A DNA stretch of 64,000 bases, taken from assembly GCA_944472135.2 (NCBI GenBank), contig OX235270.1, forward strand, positions 138,337,632-138,401,631, written 5' to 3'. The stretch comes from Trichobilharzia regenti. Lineage: Eukaryota > Platyhelminthes > Trematoda > Strigeidida > Schistosomatidae. This document shows positions 34,069-46,849 of this stretch, piece after piece. Numbering within the stretch: the stretch's first letter is position 1; every line of letters begins with the position of its first letter. The notes under the pieces were generated by a model. That model did not search any database and had not been told where the DNA came from. It was given only the letters and a program-made list of their open reading frames with translations. The translations under genes were made by a program, and so were the position numbers.

Positions 34069-34450
34069 CCTGATGACGAAGGAATTATCGAAATGAATAT
34101 TCTTTGTTCATGAATAAGTCTTCAGTGAAGATCTAAACATTAAAATAAATAATAAAATCATACTTCCATACTGTGCTACATACGTTATCATATGTCCTTT
34201 TTTTCGCGATTTCCTCCAATTGCGGTAATAAGTTAGCCGCACTGAAGTTTCATGAGTATTATGAAAGATAGATTCTTAGATGTGTACGAGCTAGAAAGAC
34301 TGTGCAGACGTACTTCAATCATGAATAAATAATACTTTTTAGTGTGAAACATTATTTAAAAATAATTGGATTATTTGTCAACTGTTTTTAGCCTTCGCTA
34401 GGCATATTATACGAGGTTATTTGTACACCTTTAGAGAGGCATTAACTTAC

Positions 34451-34893
34451 TCTGTTCACATAAATCACCTTGCCATCCAGGTTGACAAACACAAACATAT
34501 TTTCCATCTGCAGCAAGTACAACAGTTCCATAATTTTTGCAAATCTTAGATTGATGTGTATTAGATATTTGTTGGTGTTTTGGAGGAATTATATTTTCTT
34601 GCCTTTGTATTTGATCAGATTGTAATAAACGTTGAGTATTGTCCATTTGATTATTATTATTACTATTATCTGCTGTATTCAATGCTACTTTGTGAATTGA
34701 TTGTGAGCATAATGGTGCTGTTTTATGATTTGTTGATATTCCATACCACGCCAAATTATTTTGAACACCATTTATAAGATTTAAATTAAAATATTTTTTA
34801 AATGATCCTCCCGTATTAAGTGTCAGTTTACTTAAACAGCCAGAGAAACCGTAATCTTCATGCGTTTCGATGAGTTCATTAGTATCAACAATA
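34451..34893 (-). CDS. Agrin-like gene exon: end of LamG1, linker, half EGF
   Basis: The exon starts in phase 2 after ..tttacaacag and ends in phase 1 at a consensus GTAAGT donor. It opens with the end of LamG1 (DYGFSGCLSKLTLN, later APLCSQ for the paired cysteine). An Asn/Gln-rich linker of about 50 residues follows, then an EGF-like stretch: KICKNYGT, KYVCVCQPGWQGDLCEQ. Only four of the usual six EGF cysteines are present, those corresponding to C3 to C6, so the module is half-sized or its first cysteines lie elsewhere. The long linker is compositionally biased (NNNNQ) and likely flexible. Confidence 0.85.
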
Positions 34894-35689
34894 CTGTTGT
34901 AAAATAAAAAGAAATTCGCAGATCAAAAATCGATGATGATTAACGCTTAAGAGTTACAATGTGACACATGCATTCATTTCAAGTAGTTTATTTTAGATTA
35001 TTCACAGAGCGAATTTAGTTTTCACCAACATTGGAGGACTAGATGCATGATACTAATTACTCACTGGCAACCACTCACTGGATGGATAGAGTATTCACTT
35101 CAGTTGAATTATTGTCACCTTTAATTTGTCTGCTTACTAGCCATCTCATCCATATGAGAACATTTAAGTGTAAGGTTGATATGTCCTGAAGATTGGTAGG
35201 TAGCGGCCAAAATTTGAAATCAACACTTTGAGTCGATGGCTGCAAAGGTAGGAGTGTTTATTCCTCAAATTTGGATTTAGTTTACGTTGTGGACATGAAA
35301 TTACACCCACTAGACAACGTTTTTGTATCTCACAGTTTAACCCTGAGCCAGTCGCCAACTATTTATTGCTCTTTCATGCAGCCATGGGCAAAAGAATTTA
35401 TAAATGTATCTCAATAAAAAGTCCGTTACCAAGTCTCTTATCTTCTGGCTATGCAAAGTTTTATCAAGGTAACACAATTAATGTCATTGTATTTTGTTTG
35501 CTTACTCACCGATTCAGGGATTAATATTTATACGAAATCGGTTTGAGGTTTAGCTACATAAAGTTATTCGTCAAAGCATTATTACTAACTTCCAGCTATT
35601 TTATTCTCGTATGAACCGTCCAAGAAATGGGAATTTTTTAGACATTTCTAAAGTGATAACTGATCATTTTTGTTTTTTTATCATTTTTG

Positions 35690-35870
35690 ATTATAGCTTG
35701 ACTCCACACCGTATTTTTTTGGTACAGGTGTGGAATTTTCAGCATATGATATCCGTAGCCCAAATTTCGTAGGCCGACCATAGATATCAGGTGTGCGTCA
35801 GCAGAGGATCGAACCTTGGACCATATGCATGGACGGCGAGAATCCTAACCACTGTGCCACCGACGCATAA
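35690..35870 (-). repeat. tRNA-derived SINE, group B
   Basis: On the minus strand the head GTGGCACAGTGGTTAGGATT, B-box AAGGTTCGATCC and the group B tail TCCACACCTGTACC..GGAGTCAAGCTATAATC are complete. The flanks differ from the 26-27 kb copies. Confidence 0.8.
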
Positions 35871-36049
35871 GATGACTAGAAATGTGGAAATATTTGAACT
35901 GATAGACTGAATTTACCTGCTTTTAAACAGTTCACACTGTAAACGATGAACAGGAGAATTAGATGTTTTGAGGTATGAGGTGAATATGAATTTCACTGCC
36001 TTCAAACAAAATACTAATATTCAAGAGTTTGTTAGTGGCGCTTTGATTT

Positions 36050-36172
36050 ACTTCAAGTTTGATCATGTATTGGTATCATTTAGAGAACCATCTAAAATAA
36101 CAACAGAGTACTGGACAGCTATTTCGTTCTAGTTTGGGACTCATCAACACTGCATACCCAACCCAGGAGCTT
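36050..36172 (-). repeat. Group C SINE, body only, hammerhead-like core without the 3-base insertion
   Basis: On the minus strand: CAGTGTTGATGAGTCCCAAA, CTAGAACGAAATAGCTGTCC, then AGTACTCTG. Here TTGATGA is followed directly by GTCC, as in the Sm-alpha ribozyme. C3 of the core is T, and stem II has one mismatch. Confidence 0.65.
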
Positions 36173-36227
36173 CAGGTCGGGATGGGAGACAAATACTCGC
36201 CAGGAACATTGGATGGCGCCAGTTGTA

Positions 36228-36440
36228 CTAAAATCACGAACCGCCAAAAGTTAGAATTCTTGGGCTGGTCCCTGAGTGAGTTGGATTCCAGGGGTTGAAT
36301 GGTCTACGAGCTTGCCTTGTAATCATATAGTCCCGGGTTTGAACCCTAGTGACGATGAGTAGCAAATTAGGACGAAATGGCTGCCCTGTACTCCTTTGTG
36401 GTTTTCGATGGTTCTCCAACCTATATCAATCCGTCATCAA
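36228..36440 (+). repeat. Group C SINE, head-to-head with 36050-36172
   Basis: Leader AAAAGTTAGAATTCTTGGGC, head GGGGTTGAATGGTCTACGAG, T-arm CCCGGGTTTGAACCCTAG, then CGATGAGTAGCAAATTAGGA and CGAAATGGCTGCCCTGTAC. The core is shortened. Confidence 0.7.
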
Positions 36441-37419
36441 ACTTAAAAAAAAATGCAGATATGATTAGAAGAGGAGTGATGGAAGTCTATTTCACCAGGG
36501 TGATTGTGATATGAAGCATATTTTCGGCAACAATTTTCAGTGTAGTAGTAACGCTAACCAAATTACCATACTCAATAGCTTTAATAATCTAGAACACTGA
36601 AAAATCATATGCCCACTTGGAGTACTAAACATATACTGTGAAGCTAAGTTCAGTTTATATTTGTTTCCCAATTATTTCTACCTACTTGTGAGCTAAATTA
36701 AGTAGTCAGTCACTAGGCTATTAAACCTCAAGAAGATAATTGATATCCGCATTCATTTCAACTGATTTATGAAAAGTGATCATTGTTTTCAGATTATACA
36801 GACAGCTTTAACACACAACCAAACTTGGTATGTCATTCAAGTGTGAAACACTGGGTGTGGAAGGATTTTTCTATCACTGCAGACAATCCACTGCCTCCAC
36901 AACACAAACAGACTGTTTCTGTAAGAAAATGTTTGTAAGAATTGATCATCTTCTAGGCTGCATTGATAATAGAATGGTATCAAGTTAGTTAGTTAGTTAA
37001 GAAAACCAGCAAACTATAACAAGGTACTCTTTTCTATCGTAGACTTTTTTGGAGATGCGAAGCCATACAGATTCTGTAGTCAGACGCCTCAAGATAGTCG
37101 ACCCTACACCTGAGGAAACGTATCTACAACTTTGTCTGATGAGACTCACTCGGCACCACTTCGAACTAAACAGATATTGCTGGTCACATCGCAGTGAATC
37201 GAAATGAATTTGGACGAAAACAGGTTGATATCTAATGACGCATAACTGTAAGCTTCTATCAACATGGAAAGTAACATTGAGTATCACTAATAAGTAAATG
37301 ACCTCCCTCTTAAGTAGGATGACTACGTAAGTTATTGTTTTCCACATGTGTACTCATTAGATAAAAATTTCTTAGAGCTACAACAAACATTGCTTAAGTG
37401 CACAAAACTACATACGACT

Positions 37420-37600
37420 GATTGGTTGAGATATCAGCAACTGTATACCTCTCGCAACAACCAACAGTAATTACTAACCAGGCTGAAGAGACCTAAATAC
37501 AAGACAGCCGTTTCACTTGTGGTGCAACAGATATGTCTTAGCACTCAGAGAGCCGAATCAGCTGAAACCACTTGATTTTCAGCTGGCTAGCTTCATTGTC
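37420..37600 (+). repeat. Interspersed repeat related to 49.87-50.04 kb (group D)
   Basis: TTGAGATATCAGCAACTGTATACC, CAACAACCAACAGT and TAACCAGGCTGAAGAGACC parallel GAATGAGCAGTTGCATACC, CGTCAACCATCAGT and TAGCCAGATAGGGGTGATC at 49.9 kb. The family is unknown to me. Confidence 0.45.
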
Positions 37601-37689
37601 GAACTGATTATACCATAAATCAAACTCTGGTTTTGTATTATGCGTAAAATTTGTTTTGATGAAGTCTCGCAGTGTTATACAGTAATGTT

Positions 37690-38580
37690 TACTGATTATT
37701 GACACGCATAAATACACCAGTGGAGGGAATAAAATTCACGTTTGAATTAGAAAATGAACAAGGAGAATTAGCTATGCTAGATTGTAAAATAAAGCGAATA
37801 GAAGAAAGTAAACTGCACACTAGTGTTTACAAAAACCAACTCATTCTAGTAGATATTTAGACTTTAATTCATCTCACCGTTCACTGTTAAGGCAGGCTTA
37901 GTTAAGTGTTTAACAAACCGAGCAGTAGCACTAAGCAGTACAAAAAAAGACCTAAATGATGAAAAAAAACATATAGAAGAAGTGTTGGTATCAAATAACT
38001 ATCCAATAAAATTCATTAGGAAGATTAGTAAAGGCCAAACGAAAAATAAAAATAATTGTTAAACTAGTAATAATAACATAACTAAGAGAGAATATAAGGC
38101 ATTTACATTTATACCATATTATGAGGGGAAATCTGAGACCCTACATAGGATTCCTAATAAAGCAGGAATTAGGGTGGTGGCATTCAAACCCAAAATATCA
38201 CTCAGGGACAAGCTCTGTAGGATAAGGGACCCAGTTGAGCCAATCAGACAAAATAATATAATTTACAAAATACCCTGCAATGACTGTTAGGTCAACTACA
38301 TAGGCAAAACTAGTAGGTCAGAGGTAGTCAGATTGTCAGAACATAAGAATTTAGCTAAGGCAAAAATGGTTGATCCCGAGAAGATAAGTAATTTAGAAAA
38401 AAGCTCAGCAACTGCAATGCATGCATTAAGACACAACCACATAATAGGGTGTGGGAGGGTTAAAATTCTAAAAAGTAATCTAGGTAGGCGGAGAGAGAGA
38501 GGTTGATTACTGAATCCTTGTTCATCGAATCTACACCTAACACAACACATGAAACAGGAATGACTCATCTCTCATACCGG
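37690..38580 (+). mobile_element. Penelope-like element, RT end through GIY-YIG
   Basis: Broken frames give FELENEQGELAMLDCKIKRI and KLHTSVYKNQ (RT thumb side), SNNYPIKFIRKISKG (connector), then NNIIYKIPCNDC, stop, VNYIGKTSRSEVVRLSEHKN (GIY-YIG with the Y-I-G core) and HALRHNH. An in-frame TAG interrupts right before V-N-Y-I-G. Lineage differs from the 26-28 kb element. Confidence 0.8.
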
Positions 38581-39359
38581 AAATAAGGAGAATACTACTA
38601 CCAATCAAATCAAACGATGAAAATTAATGATGGAATTATATAAACGAAGTTAGAAATTTGTGTGATTACCTTGATATGACCATGAGCGGTAATAAATTGT
38701 GCTCGAAACGTCATCAGTAAAGGCTAATGTATAACACTGTGAGACTTTATCAAGACAAGAATTCACCCATAATGGAATTTTACTATGCCACAGTGCACAA
38801 GTTTTACTCTTATATCCGGTTTCGCAGATTAATTTAGGACTTTCTACAGTTCGAGGCGAAACTTCAATCAATCAATAGAACATATTTTCATGCAATTATT
38901 CTTGCATTCTAATACATCGAAAAAACACACTTAATTCGCTATTCATTCGTTATGTTATAAAATTTATATAATCACATAAATAAATCTGAATGTTTAAATT
39001 TTGAAAATTGACAAATAATCATGATTGTTTATTCGATAAAAAACTTGTTAAATGATACATGTTAGATTCTTTGTGGTAGATTTGTTCAACTGCCTACACT
39101 CACGATACTACTAACAAGTAGTCATGATTACGAGGAAAAAAACAAATCAGTTAATAAAACTTATGACTCAATATAATATTTATACATATGTCGATACAGT
39201 CACAGTATGCATGAATTATTCATTCAAGTTCGAATAAAATTCTGGAAAGTATACAAATTATGATTTTATATCAGTTGATTGCAAATTATTGATCAGGTAG
39301 GCATATCCGAAGTACTGGAAAGAGTTGCTCTAATAATATATGAATCATTGGTATTCATT

Positions 39360-39845
39360 CTGTCGTCATAATGAAAAGCTATTGTTTTTGAAGTGTTCAG
39401 TGGAAGACTGATGGAAGTGGTGTGAAAAAGAGTTATGAAGGCGATGTCACTACTTGGCCAGTGTTGCCGATAAGCAGATTAGATGTTTAATTCGTTCTTT
39501 TATTATTTAGGAATTTTCATCACTGTGACTAATAGCTTCTGAGAAATTAGTTTGGAAGTCAGCTTTAACTCAGTACAAAGAATGAAATTCTGATTTGCAA
39601 CACCAGTGTCAAGTTCATCAGTCAGTTCTTCTATATGGGTTAGAAACCTGGTACGCCTGGAAAAGTATTTTCAATAGCCAGCAGGAGACTTTCATCAACA
39701 GACGCCTTCTACGGCTCCATAGTGAAGATCAGATGGACCATCATGAAAGAATTCGCAGAATGAAAACCCTGGAAATGAACCAGTCAATAACCTGTTGGTC
39801 AACAAACATGCAGAAGAAAATGGAGGCCTTGGAATGTCAGCAGGA
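39360..39845 (+). mobile_element. RTE-clade retrotransposon fragment
   Basis: The frame carries VLLYGLETWYAWK, QETFINRRLLRLHSEDQ and MKTLEMNQSITCW, the conserved region between the E-T-W motif and the C-terminal W-x-G-H motif of RTE. It is truncated at the 3' end by another repeat. Confidence 0.75.
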
Positions 39846-40095
39846 ATTATTTGCTGAGTGCTTCTCGCTGACAGAGTTTTGACTTCACCCTGTTGGAAAT
39901 ATTCCTCTTGAATCTCAGGTACTTTTTACGGTTAATTGAGTTAAATAATTAGTTATACAGTATTAGTTTGTGACGGAACTGGATCTGTATAGCTGCCTAA
40001 CAGCATTGCTGAGGTAATTCTGACTATTCGAAATTTTATTTTTGTTCACTAACACCACAAATTTTACTGGAAATCAAAGTCGTTTTACTATCGTT
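39846..40095 (+). repeat. Unclassified interspersed repeat (also at 18.6 kb)
   Basis: See the parallel motifs with 18.60-18.89 kb: GACAGAGTTTTGACTTCACC and GGAAATATTCCTCTTGAATC. No coding content. Confidence 0.4.
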
Positions 40096-40099
40096 GTGA

Positions 40100-41135
40100 G
40101 TAACTCACGGAAGTCCTGGTTAGACATACATTAGAACTCATTGATCATCTGCATTCAGACCGCAACACGTCGGTTCTGGTAGCTGCATATTCACTAAAAG
40201 TCATTCAATAGTATGTCCAATCAAATTTAATGATAAAACAGTAGTTTTTGGTAGTATTGACAATTTATAAGTTAGAATTTCGGTTGCACTTTGAGATCTG
40301 AATGCTAAGCGTCCTGGGATTTAAACTCTAAACTAAATATGAATTAAGTATAGTCAGTGAAGAGTGAGTGATAATTTCAGTTTGAACTCAAAGAGGGAAA
40401 GTGTACACTGCATCTTCAAGTTATCTGTCGACATAAATCGCGAATTTTGATAAGAAACTCATGCTTAGTCACTAGTGAAGGAATTTTTCTGGCTCATTCA
40501 GTCCGTGTCCTATAAACTAATGGATCGAATACTGCTGTGACATATGCTTTCTTTCATAGCAGCAAGTACCCTTTCCATGTTCTCATAAAAGTGTAATAGG
40601 GTAGGGTAAAATTTTGGTTAGTATTTGTGCGTGCTTTGCCGAGTACATATTGAGTTTATATGTTGACTTAACAAAAGTCAAGATATATGTAGTGATTACG
40701 GTTCACATTCAGTATGTTTCCAAGACATTTAATCGGTACCTCTGAGTTTTAGACAGATGAATTGGTTAGACGCTTGTGTGTTTCCAATGCAACTACAGGA
40801 GGTCGACTAAGGGTTTCAGTAGTTCAATGGTAACGCCTTTTTACTACAGTATGGGATTACTGTAGCTGTAATATTTCTTTTCATAAATGCATTGCTAAAT
40901 AGTTTCACGAAGCACAAAAGTTAGGCCCCAGAGCTTCTTCCTTAACGCTTTAAACCATCGGATGAAGACGAGTTAACCAAAGTTTGAAAGCAATTATTCC
41001 AACGTATACGAATGCTCTAGCCAATACGGTAAATTCTGTTAGTCATTTTAAGAAATTAAGAGACATTTTCAACACACTTGACTGCCATATTGAATAAACG
41101 TAAACTAAGTATTTCTGCTTTTATAATGTTGATAA
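40100..41135. other. Intron sequence, no feature recognised
   Basis: No repeat with internal similarity or exon-like frame was found immediately 3' of the 41.1 kb agrin-like exon. Confidence 0.35.
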
Positions 41136-41141
41136 ATTTAC

Positions 41142-41402
41142 CCGTAACCATTTTGTTTAATTTGTCGACCAATCATAAGAGTTTTTAAGCCACCAGCTCC
41201 AGGTATGTTATTATTACTGGTTGAATGAGGACTAGCCCATTTCTCAATGACATCATGATTAGTTGTTTTCGGGTATCCATCAATTTGTATCCATGGTCGA
41301 CCAGAATTAATGCCTGTTTGAATGTTATATCTAACATGTTGAGTAAGATTTTGTTGACTGTAGACAAGCAATATACGATTAGGTACACGTCCATCGATAT
41401 AT
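41142..41402 (-). CDS. Agrin-like gene exon: middle of LamG1
   Basis: This exon has 87 codons, phase 2 to phase 2, with a good polypyrimidine acceptor (..ttccctcag) and donor GTAAAT. The spliced sequence runs V-K-Y-I-D-G across the junction. It contains the hallmark late-LamG run: WIQIDG (strand before the loop), then GGLKTLMIGRQI before the final GC motif. It joins in frame to the exon ending at 34893. The other strand also has open frames here, but these are shadows. Confidence 0.82.
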
Positions 41403-41619
41403 CTGAGGGAAAAAAAATAAATATGCATGCACGTATACATGTCGTGGAAGAAAAACATGTCAATGATTCTGAAGGAAGTTAAACATAAAACTTTCAGTAA
41501 AAAAGCCACCAAATTACTCTATATATGTTTATAATTACAGGTTTGATTAAAAATTCGTAGTGCTCAGTGTCACTAGTGAATAAAGGGGGGCAGCAGCCGA
41601 TCATAAGCTAGATAATAAC

Positions 41620-42995
41620 AACAGTCTGTTATCAAAGTTGTGAAGAGACCACAATAATTTCACAAATGCTGAAGCCCATGAAGTTACTAAAATCCACGAA
41701 TAGAGTCCTACCGGAGGACATGAAAATGCACCCAAAGACCCAACGGACATGATCTCACCATTACTGCAGACGTTTTGGAAGAGGGAAAGTCACCTACTGA
41801 CTGAAAGAATAGTAATCCTGTCAAACTGCCAAAGAAGCGACTTCAACCTAAGCAACAGGTGGCACTGAATCACACTCCTGTCCACCCCAAGCAAAATATT
41901 AAGCCGCATAGTCCGGCAGAGTTGAAAGATGCTCTGAATGAAAGACCGTACTGTGTGGTTTCGGGATAAACAAACCATAGGCTGATCAAATTACAACATT
42001 ATACACTATCATAGAACCGAGCATCGAGTAGCGGTCAACCGTGCTCAACTTCATCGATTTGGAAAGGCAGAGAAGTAACTCGGAAACTAACAACAGACCC
42101 ACAACGAAAAACTCAGGAAGCCTCCGAACGGAAGACCACAGCTAGGTGAAGCTGCTCGCTATTGCTAATGATATCCCTGCCTGTGGCTGACTGGGTTATG
42201 CAACATACCACAGGAAGTGAAAACATGGGCAGATGTTGGACGGTAAAATGACCCAGTAGGTCTAACTTCGTGGACAATTCATGTTTAATGTCACACAAAA
42301 TGGACGAAAGCCGAGAAGTTGGAGCTAGGGCGGTGCTTCAGTGAACATTTATAGAACAGATACGATGAAGATACCTAATCAACAACAAGCAAACAACAGA
42401 CTGTGTCATTTCAACTATAGGTGAAGGCACAAGTGAAGATGATTTCAGCCAGGATAATGTTTGAGCTGAAACACTGAAACCAATACGGAGACTTACATCA
42501 CACAGCAAAAGGTGAAAGATCATAATTTGCAAAATTAATAACAAATCAGTGCTTCTATTTAGCTCAGAGATTTATTGTTAATGCAGCATAAAACACTTTC
42601 AACATTGTGTGAGGTTTTATCAAAAGCTGAGTCCACTTGATACTGAAGATTAAATGCCGACTGGCTGGAGAGGAAGGGCAACAAGGCATTCTTACAGGCA
42701 GCAAAGAAACCTAAAATCTGCTGATCTTCTGACAAATATACAGAAAAAATTTAAAATGGATTGAACATATGGTGAAGATACCAAAAGTGACATCACGGTC
42801 CAAGCCCTTGAGAATAAATCAAATAGAAAGCAACGTATTGAGAGTCCGAGTGTGACGCAACGGGGATCATGCTGGGAGGAAGTGAGAGAGTGTTGCCCGC
42901 AATGAAGTCAAATAAAAGTGTCAGAGGAGAACAGAATACAACAGACACATGCCGCTTAATCCCTGAGAACCACTAAAAACGTATAATAACAATAA
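41620..42995 (+). mobile_element. RTE-clade retrotransposon, heavily decayed
   Basis: The plus strand carries RTE reverse transcriptase traces. Early RT DNA lies at 41.68-41.95 kb, a region like L-L-R-L at 42.2 kb, and the C-terminal end (TTTAAAATGGATTGAACATA, GAGGAAGTGAGAGAG) at 42.7-42.9 kb. Frames are broken throughout, and minus-strand open frames here are shadows. Confidence 0.6.
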
Positions 42996-43467
42996 CAGAC
43001 TGACAGTACTCTGAATTAGTGCTACTTTTTTGATGGTATTGTAGCGTTGAATTAGCAAACTGCAAGCGATTTAATGAGTGATTACTGAAGGCGCTTTTGT
43101 TTTTTGTTCAGCAAAAATGCATAGAAACAGAAACAGAGCACAAGATACAAATCATACTTCTTCTTTCCTTGTCATTCTACTCTCCAATATCTCTGCTATT
43201 CTCATATAGGAAGGAAATCAAGATAGTTATAGAAGAACTGTGTTACTCCCTTAAGGATTTGGCCCTTCAACCAACAGTTCCTGGGTTCCAGTTCTGCTCC
43301 AGTAACTTCACACTTGACAGTTGTTTATCACTATCAAGTAATCATACGGCAAATCTGCCCCATAGCCTGGCAGATGAAACATTCTGATCCCAGTAATCAA
43401 TTCTTCATATGCTAATTAATCTGTCTTTGAAAAGAAAAAGAATTAAAACTGAGGCACTAATGCTCAC

Positions 43468-43846
43468 TTTACAACAACTCTCCAATTTGATACTCCCATA
43501 GTGAATAGATGATCTTGAGCATTTTGTAAAAGCATTAATTCTTGTTCAGTCGGCGGTGAACGATAATGCAACAGCATACCGTTTGCATCATATAAAGTTA
43601 ACGTCAGATGGATTTCAGTCGGTTGATCAATTTGAAATGGTAAGTCAACTAATAATGTAGTTGTTTCTGTAAAGAATCTTCCATTGACGGGATTATTTTC
43701 ATTGTCATTGTTACTATCGTAATTGTTCCTGTCGACTATTACTTCAGATAAAGGAGGACTTAAAGTGATAGTTGTATTGAGTACAGTTTGTTTAACTGAA
43801 TCCTTTTGTTCATTTGATCGCTGATTTGCATCATTCCTGGTGTGAA
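43468..43846 (-). CDS. Agrin-like gene exon: linker and first half of LamG1
   Basis: The exon starts in phase 1 after ..ttgctag and ends in phase 2 before GTGAGC. About 126 codons are open. The first 60 or so residues are polar and Asn/Asp/Ser-rich (DSNNDNENN) and look like an unstructured linker. Beta-strand-like segments follow (LLVDLPFQ, EIHLTLTLYDANGMLLHY, NWRVVVK) that fit the start of a laminin G domain. The frame continues without a break into the exon at 41.1 kb. No SEA domain or Kazal 9 equivalent separates laminin-EGF from LamG. The LamG call rests on the continuation in the next two exons, since this half alone is weak. Confidence 0.75.
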
Positions 43847-43849
43847 CTA

Positions 43850-45600
43850 GCAAAATTTAGAATAAAAGAGAAAAATGTTGTCAGTTGCAAATTTTTCAAC
43901 ATTTTTGGGAAGTGGAGAAAACTAGATTTGACATTTCGTGCTATTCACTGCTGTGAAAGGAGATTTCATGTCTCAGTTTTGAATTTTGCTGTTACCTAGA
44001 CGTGATAACTTTATCTGGCAGTCTTTGATTTCATTCGAAGTCTTCTACATTATACAACTAACTAGTCAAATAAATTAATTCAGTCACCAGCTGAGCACGA
44101 TATTATGCGTTAGAACTGTGTCTATACATGAATTATTCTTCGAAAAAAATTCTCCTCATTAACCAGTCTTCATCTTCTTATATTTTCTTGGCTAGCTGAA
44201 AAAGGAGGTATTTGACAGAGAACAATCATATTCATTCGGGTTACTTACTTACCGCATTTCAGCACAGTTGAACCTACGAATTAACCAAATTGGATCTGAC
44301 AATAATATGACCCTATGAAATCTTGGAAGTTCCTCCTGTCACATGTCATGCGCAATTTTGTGTCTAGCACCTGATCTAAGAAGTTATTTGAGAGATACAC
44401 TTTTTATTATAAAGTCGGTGATTTTTGAAATTTATTGAGGATTAATGTTGTTATTATATTCTGTATCTGACATATGTTTACTGTGGCTTATATCGGTCAG
44501 TCTCACAGGCTAGTAACTGTACTCTTGCCTAACTTGGTGGACCTCACCGGTTACGATTTCTCACTAAAACTCCAGATAACTCCCTGCTTAAAGTCAGTCC
44601 GTAGTGAGCATGTGATGAATACCAAAAATATTGAACTTTTATAGATTTCCTAACAGTGTGTTTTGTGTTCATCTGAAGTTTGCCAGTAAGTGCAAAATCT
44701 ATGTGGAGCTTAATTTCTCTTAATCAGACTTTGTTATATACAGAAAGGGTGTCGAGTTGAAGAATTATTGAATGAAATAGTAACAATGAGTATTCTGCAT
44801 CCTAACTAAACAGTTCAGTGATTTCTAAATACCATCTATTGCCAGTCTACTATAGTTCATTCAGCCATATTAAAACTGCTATTGCATATAAGCAGGATGC
44901 TTGACTTCATTTATGAGGACAGCTGGAAAACAAGGTTATTTGTGAAAGTGTTAGTAACATCTATACAGCAGCGAAAACTTATCACTCTTGATGTCAGGAT
45001 TTGTTGGATTTTGGTCCTCACTTCTAAGCACTGTTAGAAAAGACCTAACAACAAGCCTAGATGAATTTATGATTACTCCTGGATTCAAACTCTAGTCGTA
45101 AAATGACGAACGCCAGCAAATTTAGCATAAATAATTCAGGAGAGATATCAGTATCCCCATAGTTGTATGCTACGAAGTGTGGTTCAACAATATAATTTCA
45201 GAGTAGGCTTTGGATTGACAAAACTAGAATTCAAGATCTACTAAATGAATGATTATCGAATTCCGCTGGTAATCTAAAGGTCCAGAATTTGATCCCAGAG
45301 AGGCTTATGGGGGCGCACTGCTGAAGAAGAAGAAACAACTTTTCTTTTCACAGAAGCTTTTAGTCTATCTACATTTGATTTGCGTTTGGGAGGAAAATCA
45401 ACTTGAAATGAATCAATTCCTTAAAATTAGATACTTGGAAAGATTTCTCACTCCTTGAATCTATACTTTTCAGACATTTAACATTAGGATTCAGACCAGT
45501 TGGTAAGCCCGGCAAAGATGGAAGGTTTTGCGTGAGGCTAGGAAACCCACGTCGGAAGTAACGGAATCGAATCACAGAAACTCATTTACGTCTTTTAAGG
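43850..45600. other. Intron sequence, no gene recognised
   Basis: This lies between the LamG1 and laminin-EGF exons. Exon phases across it already match, so no exon is needed. No repeat family is recognised. Confidence 0.45.
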
Positions 45601-45639
45601 TAAACATATCAGACACATTTTCTACCGCAAGTCTCAATA

Positions 45640-46640
45640 GTATCTAAGAGGTGAATTATGAATAAAAGCAACAGGAAAAAGAATAGTCTGACACAAATCT
45701 TTTATATACTTCTAATTATCGCCAATGATTTTCCTGATTGCAGTAGATTGGATAGTGCGACAGACAGCGAGCAGCGAGGAAACAGGCACAAAATGGACCC
45801 ACACAGAACTTCAAGAGGATCTGACTTCGCCGATGACATATGTCTGATTTCCCACAAATTGGAAGATGTGCAAGTGAAAAGCAACAACTTGGCAGAAGAA
45901 GCATTCAAGAAAGAGAGAACTTCAGGTGAACATAGAGAAAACAGAGGTGATGAAGATTCCTGGCCAACAGCAACAGACAACAATCAGCATAAATTGGAGA
46001 AATTTAGAAGAAGCAACCTCCCTCACGTATCTGGGAAGCATCGTTTCACCTACAGGTAGAAATGATGAGGACATCACAGAAAGGATCGTGAAAGCAAGAC
46101 AAGCATTCATTACTCTCAAGTCTGTGTGGAGGTCAACAGCACCCAGCATGAGAAATAAGACCCGAATTTTTAACTCCAATGTGAAGTCGGTGCTACTCAC
46201 CATACGGATCAGAGACTTGGCGCGTCATAAAGAGCACCTTAAACAAACTACAGACCCCCATTAACAGCTGTCTTCACTCAATACTCAAGATCAGATGGCC
46301 AGAAAAGATCAGCGGTAGTGAGGGATCTCTGGGAGCGAACCAAACAGAAACCGATTGCGCAATAAATACGCAGGAAGAAATGGAGATGTATTGGTCACAC
46401 TCTGAGGAAACCATCAAGTGAGTGACATTACACGCCGGGTTATCGCTCGAGTGGAACCTGAAAGCGAAGCAGCGGATCGGTCGTCCAAGGGCAACTTGGA
46501 GGAAGTCATGTGGAGTGAAGATGAAAGCGTGTGCGCAGACTTGAAGCGGGGTGAAAAAGTTGGCAGAAAACCGAACGCAATGGAGACGCGCAACTGAAGC
46601 CCTATGTTCCTCTAGGAACTAAAGGAAATAATAATTAATT
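45640..46640 (+). mobile_element. RTE-clade retrotransposon, RT catalytic region to 3' end
   Basis: It contains the RT catalytic area (SRGSDFADDICLISHKLEDV with F-A-D-D), KARQAFITLKSVWRSTAPSM, NVKSVLLTIRIRDLARHK and the 3' end CTAGGAACTAAAGGAAATAA. The frame shifts after NIEKTEVMK. It is similar to the 6.8 and 18.9 kb copies at its 3' end. Confidence 0.85.
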
Positions 46641-46849
46641 ATCACAAGTAGGTATTCACTACTCCAAGTGACCGATGATGCCAGTTATCAGCCTGTGGAT
46701 AATCTGACCATCAGGTAGTTCAGGTCCCGCATTTTAATCAGAAATCACAGAGGATAAAACCGACGCAATCAAAAAACATCTTGATTAACGAGTTGTCTAG
46801 GATAAAAATTAATCAGTTGAATAACATAGTCTGTTGGTTTTGTTCTTAC

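Noticed and set aside
38650..38871. Minus-strand open frame bounded by splice-like sites, with cysteines (CETGYKSKTC, VNSCLDK)
   Set aside because: It would be a phase 1 to 1 exon, but the junction here between 41142 and 34893 is phase 2 and these two join perfectly inside LamG1. It may be chance or an unrelated exon.
41185..41482. Other open frames on both strands over the LamG1 exon
   Set aside because: Only one frame gives matched splice phases and the LamG sequence pattern.
45702..46203. Several minus-strand open frames around 45.7-46.2 kb
   Set aside because: The plus strand carries the conserved RTE reverse transcriptase motifs (F-A-D-D, Y-L-G-S-I-V-S), so the minus-strand frames are shadows.
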